11,393 nt of DNA from positions 1 through 11,393 of the forward strand of contig JBFWTJ010000115.1 in assembly GCA_050247895.1 (NCBI GenBank). The letters run 5' to 3'. The number at the start of each line of letters is the position of its first letter. The stretch's first letter is position 1. Of this stretch, positions 1-6,851 are shown in pieces. The notes beneath the pieces are model-generated. The model did no database searches, was not told where the DNA came from, and worked only from the letters and a program-made list of their open reading frames with translations. The translations under genes were made by a program, and so were the position numbers. Source of the stretch: CAVPEW01 sp050247895. GTDB taxonomy: Bacteria > Actinomycetota > Acidimicrobiia > Acidimicrobiales > VFJN01.

Positions 1-865
1 GCCGGCCGTTGTACGCGTCGTCGCTGGCGTCGGCCCCGGCGGCCAGCTGCACGGTGGTGGTGGTGCCGCCTTGGGCGGTGCCCTGCACGGCAGACACCAG
101 GGCGGCCACGGCGGCGGCGACGGTCGCAGCTGATGGGATGTCACCGGTGGCGGCCGGTGCCGCCGGCAGGTTGTCGGTCTTGGCCTTGATGGCGGCGACC
201 TCGGTGTCGACGGCTGCGAGGATGGCGGCGACCTCCGTGTCGACGTAGGCGGCGACCGCGGCGACGTCGCCCTGGCTGGCAGGGGTGGCCGGCAGGTTGT
301 CGGTCTTGGCCTTGATGGCGGCCACCTCGGTGTCGAGGTAGGCGTCGACGACGGCGAGCGCGGCCGCGGTGGCGAGGCCGGCCTGGATCTCGGTGACGGC
401 GTCGGCGGCGAGCTCGGCCGCCCCGATCGCGTCGGTGGCGATCTTCGCTGCGGTGATGGCGTCGGTCGCGATCTTCGCGGCGGTGAGCCCACCGTCGGCC
501 AGAGTCACGGTTGCCGACGCCAGATCGAAGGGATGCAGCGCCGAGGCGTGTCCGTACGTCTCGACGACGACGGCCTGGTCCTCGACGGCCTTGGTCGCCG
601 CGTCGGCCACGAAGATCGCCAGCGTCTTGCAGGTCAGCTCGGCGTCGGATAGCACGAACTTCCACATGGCGGTGTTGCCCATCGTCACCGCCGTCGGCAG
701 GGTGCCGATGTTGGCGGCCGCGCCGCCGTCCTTGGAGACCTTTACGTCGCCTGCGGCGGGCGTCCAGTCGGCCGCCACCGCGAAGTCGATCGAGTCCCGC
801 TTGATGATCGGCACGTACAGATCGGCGCCCGAACCGGTGGCGTACTTCCGCAGGAATGCGCTCAT
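1..865 (-). CDS. Repeat-rich tail fibre / baseplate-associated protein, 3' end missing
   Basis: This gene starts at ATG 863-865 and stays open to the left edge (288 complete codons), so the C-terminus is not seen. The start is supported by AGAGGA at 871-876, five bases upstream, and by an ATGA overlap with the LamG gene's stop. Residues 1 to about 115 form a compact, probably beta-rich domain beginning MSAFLRKYATGSGADLYVPI. Next come ten-residue repeats of the type AAKIATDAI, as seen in many tail fibres, then copies of DTEVAAIKAKTDNLPA separated by Ala-rich linkers. The last visible residues (TTTTVQLAAGADASDDAYNG) look like the opening of a beta module common at the distal end of phage fibres. 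The likely role is a trimeric fibre or fibre-attachment protein at the tail tip. The fibre class is inferred from repeats and position, and the receptor is unknown. Confidence 0.75.
   Translation of the reverse strand, partial: MSAFLRKYATGSGADLYVPIIKRDSIDFAVAADWTPAAGDVKVSKDGGAAANIGTLPTAVTMGNTAMWKFVLSDAELTCKTLAIFVADAATKAVEDQAVVVETYGHASALHPFDLASATVTLADGGLTAAKIATDAITAAKIATDAIGAAELAADAVTEIQAGLATAAALAVVDAYLDTEVAAIKAKTDNLPATPASQGDVAAVAAYVDTEVAAILAAVDTEVAAIKAKTDNLPAAPAATGDIPSAATVAAAVAALVSAVQGTAQGGTTTTVQLAAGADASDDAYNGR
165..336 (-). repeat. Near-perfect 46-bp direct repeats encoding DTEVAAIKAKTDNLP units
   Basis: Bases 165-210 and 291-336 are 46-bp copies that differ at one position, offset by 126 bases (42 codons). 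A partial third copy lies at 221-244 and repeats 188-211, offset by 33 bases (11 codons). All copies are in frame with the fibre gene and encode VDTEVAAI-type units, so whole-unit gains or losses would keep the frame. The near identity at DNA level suggests recent duplication or ongoing recombination. Confidence 0.85.
425..484 (-). repeat. Two 30-bp tandem units encoding AAKIATDAI decapeptides
   Basis: Bases 425-454 and 455-484 are adjacent 30-bp units with only a few differences. They encode successive ten-residue repeats, followed by a diverged third unit (GAAELAADAV). Such decapeptides are typical of the shaft or linker parts of phage tail fibres. There are no spacers, so this is not a CRISPR array. 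Confidence 0.8.
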
Positions 866-1683
866 GCGAGTCCTCTCGTGAGACCTCGAGGCCACGTCCG
901 GTCGCGAGGCATCGAAGCGGCACCGGGCGCGGCAGCCGACTCGTAGGCGGCGAGAGCGATGTCGGCGGGTCGGCGACCGCGGGCCAGCAGGCCGTTCGGG
1001 TCGGCGTAGAGGCGGGCGACCTCACCGGCGGTGAGCGCCCGCCGCCACACCCGGGCGATCGGGATCGCCGCCGACGACCACCGGGCGCTGAAGTCGCCGG
1101 CAAGATAGCCGCCCACCGCTACCGGTTCCGACGCCCCAGCCGCGTGGCCGCCGGTGAACACCCCGACCCGGTTCCCGTCGAGGAACGCCAGGGTGTTGTT
1201 GGACCCGGAGGCGAACACCCCGACGACGTGGTGCAGACCGGTCCCGATCGCGGTGGCCGTGTCCCGCCAGGCGACGCTCTCGTCGAGGAGCAGCAGGTCG
1301 TTGGCCGACACGCTCATGTTCCCGGAGCCGACGCCGATGGCGTGCCCGCCGTTGACGTCGCCGACCTTGATGAACGCGCCCTGGGTGCTGGCCGAGTCGA
1401 GGTAGACCCACGCTTCGAGCGTCAGGGGGATCGTGGAGCTGGAGGCAAGCGACGCCACCGTCACGTTCTGGCTGGCAGTCCCACCGAACTTGAAGGCCCG
1501 GACCCCCATGGCCGGCAGGAAGGTGACGCCGGCGGCCTGGGTCAGGGCCCGGCCGGCGAGCACCTCCCGCTGGCCGTGCAACGCCAGGATCAGACCGCGG
1601 GCAAGCGGATGGCTGGGATCGATGCGTTGAGCGCCGGGCCCGGCGAGCCGGCGGGTCGGCACCCGGGCGAGACCGGTGGCCAT
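862..1683 (-). CDS. LamG / concanavalin-like tail-tip protein
   Basis: A protein of 273 residues starting at ATG 1681-1683, directly against the TAG stop of the upstream gene, with only a weak ribosome site, so it is probably translated by coupling. After an N-terminal stretch ending HPLARGLILALHG (about residues 25-37) comes a LamG-like jelly-roll: an edge strand AFKFGGTASQNVTV (63-76), the signature IPLTLEAWVYLDS (85-97), GLHHVVGVFASG followed by LAFLDGNRVG (149-174), and the closing segment IARVWRRALTAGEVARLYADP (209-229). This arrangement is known from laminin-G/concanavalin domains, which usually bind carbohydrate. Together with its place between a tail-tip gene and a fibre gene, it is probably a virion accessory that binds cell-surface glycans. 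A purely structural role is possible. No catalytic motif is seen. Confidence 0.8.
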   Translation of the reverse strand: MATGLARVPTRRLAGPGAQRIDPSHPLARGLILALHGQREVLAGRALTQAAGVTFLPAMGVRAFKFGGTASQNVTVASLASSSTIPLTLEAWVYLDSASTQGAFIKVGDVNGGHAIGVGSGNMSVSANDLLLLDESVAWRDTATAIGTGLHHVVGVFASGSNNTLAFLDGNRVGVFTGGHAAGASEPVAVGGYLAGDFSARWSSAAIPIARVWRRALTAGEVARLYADPNGLLARGRRPADIALAAYESAAAPGAASMPRDRTWPRGLTRGLA

Positions 1684-2115
1684 CTACGCCTGCTGGACGC
1701 TGTGGGTGCGGTACTTCAGGGTGCTCCCCGACGACGCGAACGACTGGCCGGTGCGGTTCCGCACGGCGAGCTTGAACAACCCGGGCGGGATCGGGATGTC
1801 CCGGGCGGCGAGGCGTCTGGCGGTGGTGGCGGCGTCGAGCGCGAACGTGGCGATCGGCTCGGAGCAGGTGGCCTCGAGGTCGGCGTAGTTGGTGCCGTCG
1901 ACCGACGGCACGATGTAGACGTCGACGACCGCTCCGGCCGACCGGGCAGAGCCTTGGGCGGCCACCACGAGCTCCAGGTCGGCGAAAAGCTCGAGCGCCG
2001 ACGTGTTGTCGATGGCCGACGACGCCGCGGTGAGGCTGTTGTTGGCCAGCGAGTTGAGCTCGGTCGACAGGGCGGTGGCGATGGACGCGTACGAGCTGTG
2101 CTTGAGAGTGGTCAT
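1684..2115 (-). CDS. Conserved phage tail-tip accessory protein, function unknown
   Basis: A protein of 143 residues. The start chosen is ATG 2113-2115 because GAGGAG at 2119-2124 sits just upstream and overlaps the previous stop. A further upstream in-frame ATG near 2208 would overlap that gene by about 86 bases and lacks such support. The sequence starts with a short helical segment (ALSTELNSLANNSLTAAS), followed by alternating strands including LELFADLELVVAAQ, VDVYIVPSVDGTNYAD and PPGLFKLAVRNRTGQSF, and ends STLKYRTHSVQQA. This pattern recurs in proteins near tail-fibre genes of many phages and prophages, where it has no firm function. A beta-sandwich packing on the tail tip is inferred. 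Recognition as a phage structural-region protein is firm; its role is not. Confidence 0.75.
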   Translation of the reverse strand: MTTLKHSSYASIATALSTELNSLANNSLTAASSAIDNTSALELFADLELVVAAQGSARSAGAVVDVYIVPSVDGTNYADLEATCSEPIATFALDAATTARRLAARDIPIPPGLFKLAVRNRTGQSFASSGSTLKYRTHSVQQA

Positions 2116-2118
2116 CTG

Positions 2119-2124
2119 CTCCTC
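2119..2124 (-). promoter_or_regulatory. Shine-Dalgarno deciding the 143-residue protein's start
   Basis: GAGGAG on the minus strand, three bases before ATG 2113-2115 and overlapping the TGA stop (2123-2125) of the upstream gene. It favours this start over the longer open frame and implies coupled translation. Confidence 0.7.
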
Positions 2125-4423
2125 ACCCGATCGGGGATGCGACTTCGACGAAGGGGATGGACCACCAACGGGGTTCGCCTGGCCCCCACACGTGGGTTTC
2201 GGTGACATCGCCCGCGACCCGCACCCACCACTGCTGGCCGAATGGGGACTGCAGCAGCAGCGTCGACTGCGCCTCGAGGAGCGTCTCCAGGGCGGCGCGG
2301 GCGGTGGGTCCGGTGGTGAAGACCCGCAGCGTCATCGTGCGGCCCTTGGCGACGTCGGCCTGCACGACCGCCTCACGGGAGCCGATCGGGTCGAACACGG
2401 CCACGGCCTGCCGGTGGCGGATCTCGCCGGGGGCGTCGACTTCGAGGACGAGGTTCAGCTCGGGGAGAGTGGGGTGCTTCAGCCACCAGTCGTCGAGGTC
2501 CAAGACGACGGTCTGCTCCGACGACGGGGCCGAGCGAACCTGGCTGGCGGTGGAGAGGGCGGCGATGATCGACGCCCTGTAGGTGCGGTGCACGCCGGGT
2601 GGCAGTAGGTGGTCGAACGCCGCGTAGGTCTCCGTGGCGGACACGTCGACCACCCCGCCGGGCAGGGTGACCCAGGCGCCGCTGTCGTGGTACTCGAACA
2701 GGTAGACCGCCTCGTCGTACGGGTCGGGCGGGCCAGCAGCGACGAGCATCACCCGGCCCTGGCTGGGCTGCGGTTGGGCGGTGAGGGTGGGGGGTTCGGG
2801 GGCGTCTATGTCGACGGTGAACTCGCTGTACTCCCAGGTGGAGGCCTGCCCGCCGACCTGGGTGACCTGCACGTAGTCCCGGTAGGTGACCCCGTTGGCC
2901 AGGTCGCCAGCCCGGGGGACGCTGGCGGCGTTGGTGTAGACGACACCGGTGTCGAACGTCGCTGGGCTGGTCGCCGGGTCGAACCCGCCGGCGCCGTACT
3001 GGGCGGCGGTGAAGGTCCGCACCCGCACCGACTCCTGAGCGGCGCTCTCGGCGTCGCCGTAGGTGATCTCGGTCGGCGGGACGGTCGTGGTCGTGACGGT
3101 GCCGGCCGGGGCGTCGACGGTCACGGTCGGCGGGTCTGAACCGACGACGCTGCGGGCCGCCGAGGCCGGGCTGGCGTTCCCGGCGGCGTCCTTCATCTTC
3201 ATCTTCCAGGAGTACGCCTCGCCGCTCGTCCCGATCTGCCCGCCGGGGATCGTGACGATCGGGCTGGTTTGGGTGAGGTAGGTCTCCGAGCTCTGCCAGG
3301 CGGCGCCGTCCCACCACTTCTCGGCGGCCGCCGACGGCACCGTCCGGACGAAGCTCAACGCCACCGCCGACGGGTGGTCGTTGGGGAGGTCCGGGTCGTT
3401 GAACCGCCCCTCGAAAGACTGGGCGTCGTCGAAGTCGACCGGGGCGTTGTTCGCCGGGCTGACGAGCGTCGGGGCGGTCGGGACCGCCGCCGGGCAGTTG
3501 GCGACCGCCAGCAGCTGCCCGGCCGACGGGGTGTCCACCGGGGAACCCCAGGACAGCCCGGTGGCGGACCGCCAGGCGTCGTCGCTGTCACCGACGAACA
3601 CGAAGTCCTCGCCGGACCACACCATCCCTTGCGGGGTGACGCCAGCGGCACCGAAGACGGCGCCGCTGCCGCCGGTGTTCGGTGGGGTCAGGGCCCGCAC
3701 CTCGGAGCGCAGGGTCGACGAGCGGCCGACGGCCACCAGGCTCGAGCCGTCGGTGGCGAGCGCGTCGACGATCATCGAGAAGGTGTTCCAGAACGCCCAC
3801 CCACCGCCGCCGCTGGACGTGGAGAAGGTGGTGGTGTTGCCGCTGAGGTTGTGGGCGGCGACCAGCACCCCGGCGCCGGCCACGATCCTCGACACGGCGC
3901 CGCCCGGGCTGACCAGGACCTGAGCGGCCCCGCCGCCCGGGTAGGCGATCGACTCGACCGTCCAGGTGGAACCGTCGGCCGACTTGTAGACCGAGTCGGT
4001 GGCCCCGACCGCCGCGAAGAAGTTGGTGCCGAGGACGGCGATCTGCGCCCGGGGGATCGTGGCCGGCAGGGCCGACCCGGAGACGATGACGTGGCGGGTC
4101 CAGGTGATGCCGTCGGTGGACCGCCAGGCGATCGGGCCGGCGCCGGCGTCGCCGACCGCCACCCACCAGGTGCCGTTCCAGGCGACGGCCTTCAGGTCGT
4201 CGGTCGTGTTCGGGCCGGTCCGCACTGTCCAGGTGCCGCCCTGGTCGGCGGAGGTGACCACCGACCCGTTGTCGCCGACCGCGACGGTGAGGCTGCCGTC
4301 GGGCTTCGCGGCCACCCCTCGCAGGGCTTCGGTCACCCCAGAGGTGCGGTCCGTCCACGATGCCCCATGATCGGTGGACGTCTCGATCTCGCCGCCAGCA
4401 CCGACCGCGATGACCACACCCAT
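2123..4423 (-). CDS. Tail-tip protein: Asp-box propeller, fibronectin-like modules, distal-tail-like C-terminus
   Basis: A protein of 766 residues starting at ATG 4421-4423, whose last base overlaps the tape measure stop (TGATG). Residues 1 to about 310 carry BNR/Asp-box repeats: STDHGASWT (16-24), SADQGGTWT (58-66), STDGITWT (102-109), SADGSTWT (148-155) and a degenerate SATGLSW (286-292). This is the pattern of sialidase- or Ycf48-type beta-propellers. Residues about 312-640 look like two or three fibronectin/Ig-like modules (starts near APTLVSPANNAPVDF, PPTVTVDAPAG and PEPPTLTAQPQP). The C-terminal 125 residues, beginning DLDDWWLKHPTLPELNLVLE and containing LLLQSPFGQQWWVRVAGDV, match a domain frequent in minor tail proteins encoded next to tape measure genes of actinobacterial phages. 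It is probably the distal tail ring with an exposed adhesive head. Sialidase catalytic residues are not evident. Confidence 0.8.
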   Translation of the reverse strand: MGVVIAVGAGGEIETSTDHGASWTDRTSGVTEALRGVAAKPDGSLTVAVGDNGSVVTSADQGGTWTVRTGPNTTDDLKAVAWNGTWWVAVGDAGAGPIAWRSTDGITWTRHVIVSGSALPATIPRAQIAVLGTNFFAAVGATDSVYKSADGSTWTVESIAYPGGGAAQVLVSPGGAVSRIVAGAGVLVAAHNLSGNTTTFSTSSGGGGWAFWNTFSMIVDALATDGSSLVAVGRSSTLRSEVRALTPPNTGGSGAVFGAAGVTPQGMVWSGEDFVFVGDSDDAWRSATGLSWGSPVDTPSAGQLLAVANCPAAVPTAPTLVSPANNAPVDFDDAQSFEGRFNDPDLPNDHPSAVALSFVRTVPSAAAEKWWDGAAWQSSETYLTQTSPIVTIPGGQIGTSGEAYSWKMKMKDAAGNASPASAARSVVGSDPPTVTVDAPAGTVTTTTVPPTEITYGDAESAAQESVRVRTFTAAQYGAGGFDPATSPATFDTGVVYTNAASVPRAGDLANGVTYRDYVQVTQVGGQASTWEYSEFTVDIDAPEPPTLTAQPQPSQGRVMLVAAGPPDPYDEAVYLFEYHDSGAWVTLPGGVVDVSATETYAAFDHLLPPGVHRTYRASIIAALSTASQVRSAPSSEQTVVLDLDDWWLKHPTLPELNLVLEVDAPGEIRHRQAVAVFDPIGSREAVVQADVAKGRTMTLRVFTTGPTARAALETLLEAQSTLLLQSPFGQQWWVRVAGDVTETHVWGPGEPRWWSIPFVEVASPIG

Positions 4424-6456
4424 CAGCGGGCCCCGATCAGGCGAGTGAGCTCACCGGCGAACCGGTCGAAGCGGCGGTCGAGGTCATCGACGCCGTAGAC
4501 GTTCCCGTCGATGTGGAGGTGGTAGGTGTTGCCGCCGACGAACTCCATCCCGGGCTTCAGGGGAATGACAGCCTCGTCGTAGCGGCCCTCGCCGATCCGA
4601 GCGAGCGTGCCGCCGGGGCGGGCCCGGACGACCCCTCCGTCGGCAAGTTCCGGGATGTCGGGGACGCCGAGCGTGAAGCCGCCGAACTTGGGTCCGGGGC
4701 CGGGAGGGTCGAAGCCGGGGATCTTGAACTCGAGCCCGTTCCAGGCTCGGATGATCCAGTTGATGGCCGACTTGAAGCCTTCCCGGATCGGGTCCCAGAG
4801 GCCCTTGGCCAGCTCGGAGACGGTGGAAGCGAGCCCGCCGAGGATGCCCCGGACGGTGTCGACCGCGGTCTGGATGACGTTGGTGATCTGGTCCCAGGCG
4901 CCGGCGAGGATCTGCTTGATGCCGTCCCAGGCCTTGCCCCAGTCGCCGTTGATCAGCGCGAGGACCGTCTGGATGACACCGCGGATCACCTGGAGGACGT
5001 TGTCGATGGTGTTGCGGATGTACTCGAACGCCACCTTCGCGAGTCGGAAGAGGTCGTCGCCCCACGCTCGCCAGAGAGTCTTGACGATGTCGATGTAGAC
5101 GCCGATGACCTCGCTCACCACCCGCATGACGTGGCCGACGGCTTCGGAAATCTGGGGCCACATCTTCTTGACCCACTCCACCGCGTTCCCGAACTGCTCG
5201 ACCAGGTAGGTCGACACCTGGACGATGACTGGTAGCACGGTGTCGACCAGGAACCGGACGACCCCGTTGACCACCTCTTGGAACGTCTCGAACTTGATGT
5301 AGGCGAAGACCAGCGCCGCGGCGACGGACACGAACGGCGCGACCAGAAATGCGACGGCCACACCGAGGCCGATCAGAATCGGCTTCAGGTTGTCCTTCAC
5401 GAAGTCGGCGACGCGCTGCATCACCTCTCGAAGCCGGAACAGCCCGGCGATCAACCTGGAGTCCTCCTCGAACGGGCCGCCTTTGAAGTCGCCCTTGAAC
5501 AGCACGCCGATGACCTGCTCGGCGACTCCGGCCACCTTCTGGAACGCCTCCCGGATGCGGAACAGGACGTCCACGAACTTGGAGTCCTCGGCAAACGGTC
5601 CGCCCTTGAAGTCGCCCTTGAAGATGACCCCCGTCACCTGGCGGACGATGGCCGACACCTTCTCGAACGCGGGGAACAGTCCGTCCGAAATGGCGCCCGT
5701 GAGTGCCGACACGACCGGGAGTAGTGCCGTGCCGATCTTCGCCTTCAGGTCTTCCATGCGGGCAGCGAGGATGCGCTGCTTGTTCGCCAGCCCGTCCGAC
5801 GTGCGGGCGAAGTCGCCCTGCGCCAGCGTGGTGTCCTTCATGATGAGCGCGTAGGCAGCTTGCGCCTTCGCCCCCGGGGTGAGCGCGTCCTTCGTGGTCT
5901 TGATGAGACCCATCCGGAGGGCCTCTTCCTTCAGGCGGGCGTCGTTGATGGCGACACCGAACCGCTTCAGCGGCTCCGTTTCACCGGAAAGCCCCGACCG
6001 GAGGGCGAGGAGGGCGTCGTCGACCGAGGTGTTGTTGAACGAGGCCAGGTCGGCTGCGAGCTCGACCATGCTCTTCGACATCTTCGCCGACTCGTCCCGC
6101 CCGACACCGAACGCCTGGAAGAGGTTCCCGTAGGTGCCGGCGGCCTCGAGCGCCTGCTGCTTGGACTGACCGAACCCCTTTGCGGCGGCGCCAGCCCACT
6201 TCTCGATCTCCTTGGCCTGCTCGCCGAAGACGACGTTGCTCTTCCCCAGTGACTCCTGAAGAGCCGACGCCGCCCCGACCGTGTCCTTGGCGAATTGGAC
6301 GACCTGGACCCCGGCGAACGCCGCCGCTGCGGCACCAGCGAGCCGCTTGAAAGCGCTGCCCATCCGGCTGACCTGCCCATCGATCGAATCGACCGCCCGC
6401 TCGAAGTGGGAGGGATCACCGAGGATCCGGACGGTGACAGACCCGGGTGACGCCAT
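4423..6456 (-). CDS. Tail tape measure protein
   Basis: A protein of 677 residues starting at ATG 6454-6456 behind a strong ribosome site. The N-terminus (VTVRILGDPSHFERAVDSI) and the region around AADLASFNNTSVDDALLALR and GLSGETEPLKRFGV (about 134-168) are typical of siphovirus tape measure proteins. The middle is long and helical, with a duplicated segment at about 274-308 and 315-349. A strongly hydrophobic stretch at about 359-387 (PILIGLGVAVAFLVAPFVSV and onward) could insert into membrane during DNA injection. The C-terminus has the familiar ADGGVVRARPGG and GEGRYDEAVIPL motifs (605-633). By family knowledge it sets tail length and leaves the tube at infection. At roughly 0.15 nm per residue, the general tape measure ratio, the tail would be about 100 nm. 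No peptidase or muramidase motif was noticed. Confidence 0.93.
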   Translation of the reverse strand: MASPGSVTVRILGDPSHFERAVDSIDGQVSRMGSAFKRLAGAAAAAFAGVQVVQFAKDTVGAASALQESLGKSNVVFGEQAKEIEKWAGAAAKGFGQSKQQALEAAGTYGNLFQAFGVGRDESAKMSKSMVELAADLASFNNTSVDDALLALRSGLSGETEPLKRFGVAINDARLKEEALRMGLIKTTKDALTPGAKAQAAYALIMKDTTLAQGDFARTSDGLANKQRILAARMEDLKAKIGTALLPVVSALTGAISDGLFPAFEKVSAIVRQVTGVIFKGDFKGGPFAEDSKFVDVLFRIREAFQKVAGVAEQVIGVLFKGDFKGGPFEEDSRLIAGLFRLREVMQRVADFVKDNLKPILIGLGVAVAFLVAPFVSVAAALVFAYIKFETFQEVVNGVVRFLVDTVLPVIVQVSTYLVEQFGNAVEWVKKMWPQISEAVGHVMRVVSEVIGVYIDIVKTLWRAWGDDLFRLAKVAFEYIRNTIDNVLQVIRGVIQTVLALINGDWGKAWDGIKQILAGAWDQITNVIQTAVDTVRGILGGLASTVSELAKGLWDPIREGFKSAINWIIRAWNGLEFKIPGFDPPGPGPKFGGFTLGVPDIPELADGGVVRARPGGTLARIGEGRYDEAVIPLKPGMEFVGGNTYHLHIDGNVYGVDDLDRRFDRFAGELTRLIGAR
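5410..5637 (-). repeat. Duplicated 41-residue segment inside the tape measure gene
   Basis: Two in-frame copies with a 123-base offset: about 5533-5637 and 5410-5514. Both encode the core FKGDFKGGPF, followed by an E-D-S triplet and a helix ending in F-R-(I/L)-R-E. The conserved core and diverged flanks suggest an older tandem duplication, a usual way for tape measure proteins to change length. Confidence 0.8.
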
Positions 6457-6459
6457 CGT

Positions 6460-6851
6460 TCACCTCCCACGACGCTCCGCTTGCAGGGCGCGGTTCATTT
6501 CTTCGACGAGGATGTTGAGGTCTCGGGTGGTGAGCTCGCGGGCGTCGGCAAGCCCGATGTTCCAGAAGCGGCAGACGGCCGCCAGCGTCAGGAGACGGCG
6601 GCGTCGGTAGGGTCCGCTGCAGGTTCCGGCTCGGGGAACTTGACGACGAGCTCGCCGGCATCCTCGAGCGTGAAATCCGGATCGCTGCGGCGCTTCACCA
6701 CGTAGGCGATGGCGCGTAGCACCTTTCCTTGCGGCTTCCCTTCGGCGAACGCTGACCCAATGGGCCCGCTGATGATCTCCTCGATCTCCTCGATCTCCCG
6801 GATCTTGAGTCCGTCGAGGCTGACCTCGAACACCTCGTCGTCGTTGGTCAT
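6460..6851 (-). CDS. Frame-shifted tail assembly chaperone (lambda gpG-T-like), -1 frameshift product
   Basis: Past the short form's end, the -1 frame is open to TGA 6460-6462 and encodes a sensible protein segment: LTLAAVCRFWNIGLADAREL, then TTRDLNILVEEMNRALQAER. This resembles the downstream half of siphovirus chaperone pairs. That frame has no ATG, GTG or TTG near its beginning; the only ATG lies inside the segment. A -1 ribosomal frameshift yielding about 130 residues is therefore the simplest explanation. The canonical X-XXY-YYZ heptamer is absent. The best slip candidates are CCCC at 6633-6636 and C-CCT at 6609-6612. In lambda-type phages the ratio of the two products matters for tail assembly. 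The exact shift site is inferred. Confidence 0.7.
6463..6468 (-). promoter_or_regulatory. Strong Shine-Dalgarno for the tape measure gene
   Basis: GGGAGG on the minus strand, six bases before ATG 6454-6456. It lies in the last codons of the frame-shifted chaperone reading frame (stop 6460-6462), giving independent and strong initiation of the tape measure gene. Confidence 0.85.
6578..6636 (-). promoter_or_regulatory. Candidate frameshift region: C-rich slip sites and a possible hairpin
   Basis: On the minus strand, TTC-CCC-GAG (6630-6638) allows a proline tRNA to re-pair with CCC one base back. GAC-CCT-ACC (6606-6614) allows a similar slip. A 6-bp GC stem (GCCGCC 6597-6602 with GGCGGC 6578-6583, 13-base loop containing the short form's stop) begins three bases after the second candidate's A-site codon. 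Stems like this arise often by chance in DNA this GC-rich, so it is only suggestive. Confidence 0.4.
6588..6851 (-). CDS. Tail assembly chaperone, short form (lambda gpG-like)
   Basis: A protein of 87 residues starting at ATG 6849-6851, with GAGGA at 6856-6860 upstream and an ATGA overlap with the gp10-like gene. The sequence is acidic and helical: EVFEVSLDGLKIREIEEIEE (6-25), then IISGPIGSAFAEGKPQG, a hydrophobic helix VLRAIAYVVKRRSDPDF (44-60) and LEDAGELVVKF, ending in a Pro/Glu-rich tail. Size, charge and position directly before the tape measure gene fit the short tail assembly chaperone of siphoviruses, which binds the tape measure protein and recruits tube subunits. The second half is supplied by a different frame (separate entry). 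Sequence conservation in this family is weak, so context carries much of the assignment. Confidence 0.82.
   Translation of the reverse strand: MTNDDEVFEVSLDGLKIREIEEIEEIISGPIGSAFAEGKPQGKVLRAIAYVVKRRSDPDFTLEDAGELVVKFPEPEPAADPTDAAVS

Noticed and set aside
425..484. Short tandem repeats as a CRISPR-like array
   Set aside because: There are no spacers, only two units, and they are in frame in a fibre gene and encode decapeptides.
141..1103. 320-residue minus-strand frame covering the fibre gene start
   Set aside because: It is Arg-rich and out of frame with the true fibre gene, which begins at 865 with a good ribosome site and encodes known fibre-type repeats.
856..2205. 449-residue open frame on the plus strand
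   Set aside because: Antisense to the LamG and 143-residue genes, with a Gly/Arg-rich composition and no recognisable domain. It is a shadow of high-GC coding sequence.
2123..3060. Sialidase or other glycosidase activity of the Asp-box protein
   Set aside because: Asp-box motifs mark a propeller fold, but the arginine triad and catalytic Tyr/Glu of sialidases could not be placed, so only a binding role is suggested.
3269..4498. 409-residue open frame on the plus strand
   Set aside because: Antisense to the propeller and fibronectin part of the tail-tip gene, again a Gly/Arg/Asp-rich shadow.
6416..6661. 81-residue minus-strand frame in the chaperone region as the second chaperone half
   Set aside because: It is in the +1 frame and reads as Ser/Pro/Arg-rich nonsense. 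The -1 frame instead gives the helical chaperone-like sequence ending at 6460.
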